Below, piece after piece: positions 36,709 through 36,866 of a stretch of 36,866 nt of DNA. Positions within the stretch are counted from its first letter, which is position 1. Each line of letters starts with the position of its first letter. A program made the translations under genes and the position numbers. Origin of the DNA: Vibrio sp. Isolate32. Its GTDB lineage: Bacteria > Pseudomonadota > Gammaproteobacteria > Enterobacterales > Vibrionaceae. The notes beneath the pieces are model-generated. The model worked only from the letters and a program-made list of their open reading frames with translations, ran no database searches and was not told where the DNA came from. The stretch is from NCBI RefSeq assembly GCF_022397955.1, contig NZ_JAKEUQ010000019.1:57805-94670 (forward strand), written 5' to 3'.

Positions 36709-36866
36709 ATGTTTCTTAGACAAGCCCTAAACCAAGTCCATAACTTCTCTCCAGAACAGCTCTCAGGGTTATCAGATCTGCTGTCCCCTGAACTCATCGA
36801 GCAGTGCCTCCAAGAATCTGGGGTTGCGACTATTCGAAAGCGTAGGTTACCAATGGAAATGATGGT
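36709..36866 (+). CDS. IS4-family transposase, N-terminal part (cut by window edge)
   Basis: 52 codons to the edge. The protein begins MFLRQALNQVHNFSPEQLSG, then LSPELIEQCLQESGVATIRK and RRLPMEMMV. The block 'L--ELIEQ-L---G-ATIRKRRLPMEM' is the N-terminal domain of IS4-family transposases (PF13006-type). The catalytic DDE part is outside. The start lies immediately after a hairpin with no good ribosome binding site between, which suggests low expression. The left end of the IS should lie in about 36600-36670. Whether the element is complete cannot be seen. Confidence 0.8.
   Translation, partial: MFLRQALNQVHNFSPEQLSGLSDLLSPELIEQCLQESGVATIRKRRLPMEMM

Larger units (their letters stand above)
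36600..36866 (+). mobile_element. Left end of an IS4-family insertion sequence (partial)
   Basis: Inferred from the transposase N-terminus at 36709 and the hairpin before it. The exact left terminus is not resolved; a plausible zone is around GCCGATCAGTTAAG at 36622-36635. The right end is outside the window. Confidence 0.5.

Overview
The window looks like chromosome 2 of a Vibrio (Vibrionaceae). The clearest markers are an intact luxP-luxQ pair (autoinducer-2 receptor and hybrid kinase), an adjacent kbl-tdh operon, a Shy-type M23 endopeptidase, and Vibrio-style HD-GYP, YcdX, HopJ-family and YegD proteins. Base composition is moderate and genes are dense. A Splendidus-clade species is a guess; no species assignment is claimed.

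Layout. (1) 1-2301: the distal end of a tail/baseplate module of a prophage or tailocin, on + (tail assembly chaperone, baseplate complex protein, gpD-like hub, gpV-like spike, small protein), with overlapping or abutting genes. (2) 2302-4260: AT-rich cargo on - (a 386-aa two-helix membrane protein and an unlisted 57-aa membrane protein), then a short + ORF with its own hairpin. This is probably the prophage edge. (3) 4416-7969: an overlapping pair of MdlA/MdlB-like half-transporters. (4) 8265-10506: a membrane-anchored TPR protein, then an M23 endopeptidase behind a near-perfect Zur box, which identifies it as ShyB-like. (5) 10656-16069: YbjQ, a divergent LysR/EamA-permease pair, and a 1004-aa sensor HD-GYP phosphodiesterase. 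(6) 16382-19957: YcdX phosphatase, cytochrome b562, and a DUF2946/PepSY-TM pair with a His-rich loop. (7) 20068-21383: LysR and a VOC/glyoxalase gene, translationally coupled on -. (8) 21752-24138: kbl-tdh. (9) 24231-24658: a frameshifted right end of an IS481-family element. (10) 24723-26469: YeeX, a small unknown, YceH and a GIY-YIG protein. (11) 26773-30437: luxPQ, followed by a decayed PilZ gene. (12) 31335-36556: HopJ-family protein, a DUF1289/CWC fusion, YegD, a lipoprotein of unknown role, an FAH-family enzyme and a LysE-family exporter. (13) 36709-end: the 5' end of an IS4-family transposase.

Many units end in clear intrinsic terminators, which supports the operon boundaries. No rRNA, tRNA, CRISPR array or complete defence system was found. 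The best candidates for something undescribed are the membrane protein and the 57-aa gene at the prophage edge, the roughly 160-residue insertion inside the HD-GYP domain, and the DUF2946/PepSY pair. The best-supported regulatory prediction is Zur control of the M23 endopeptidase.
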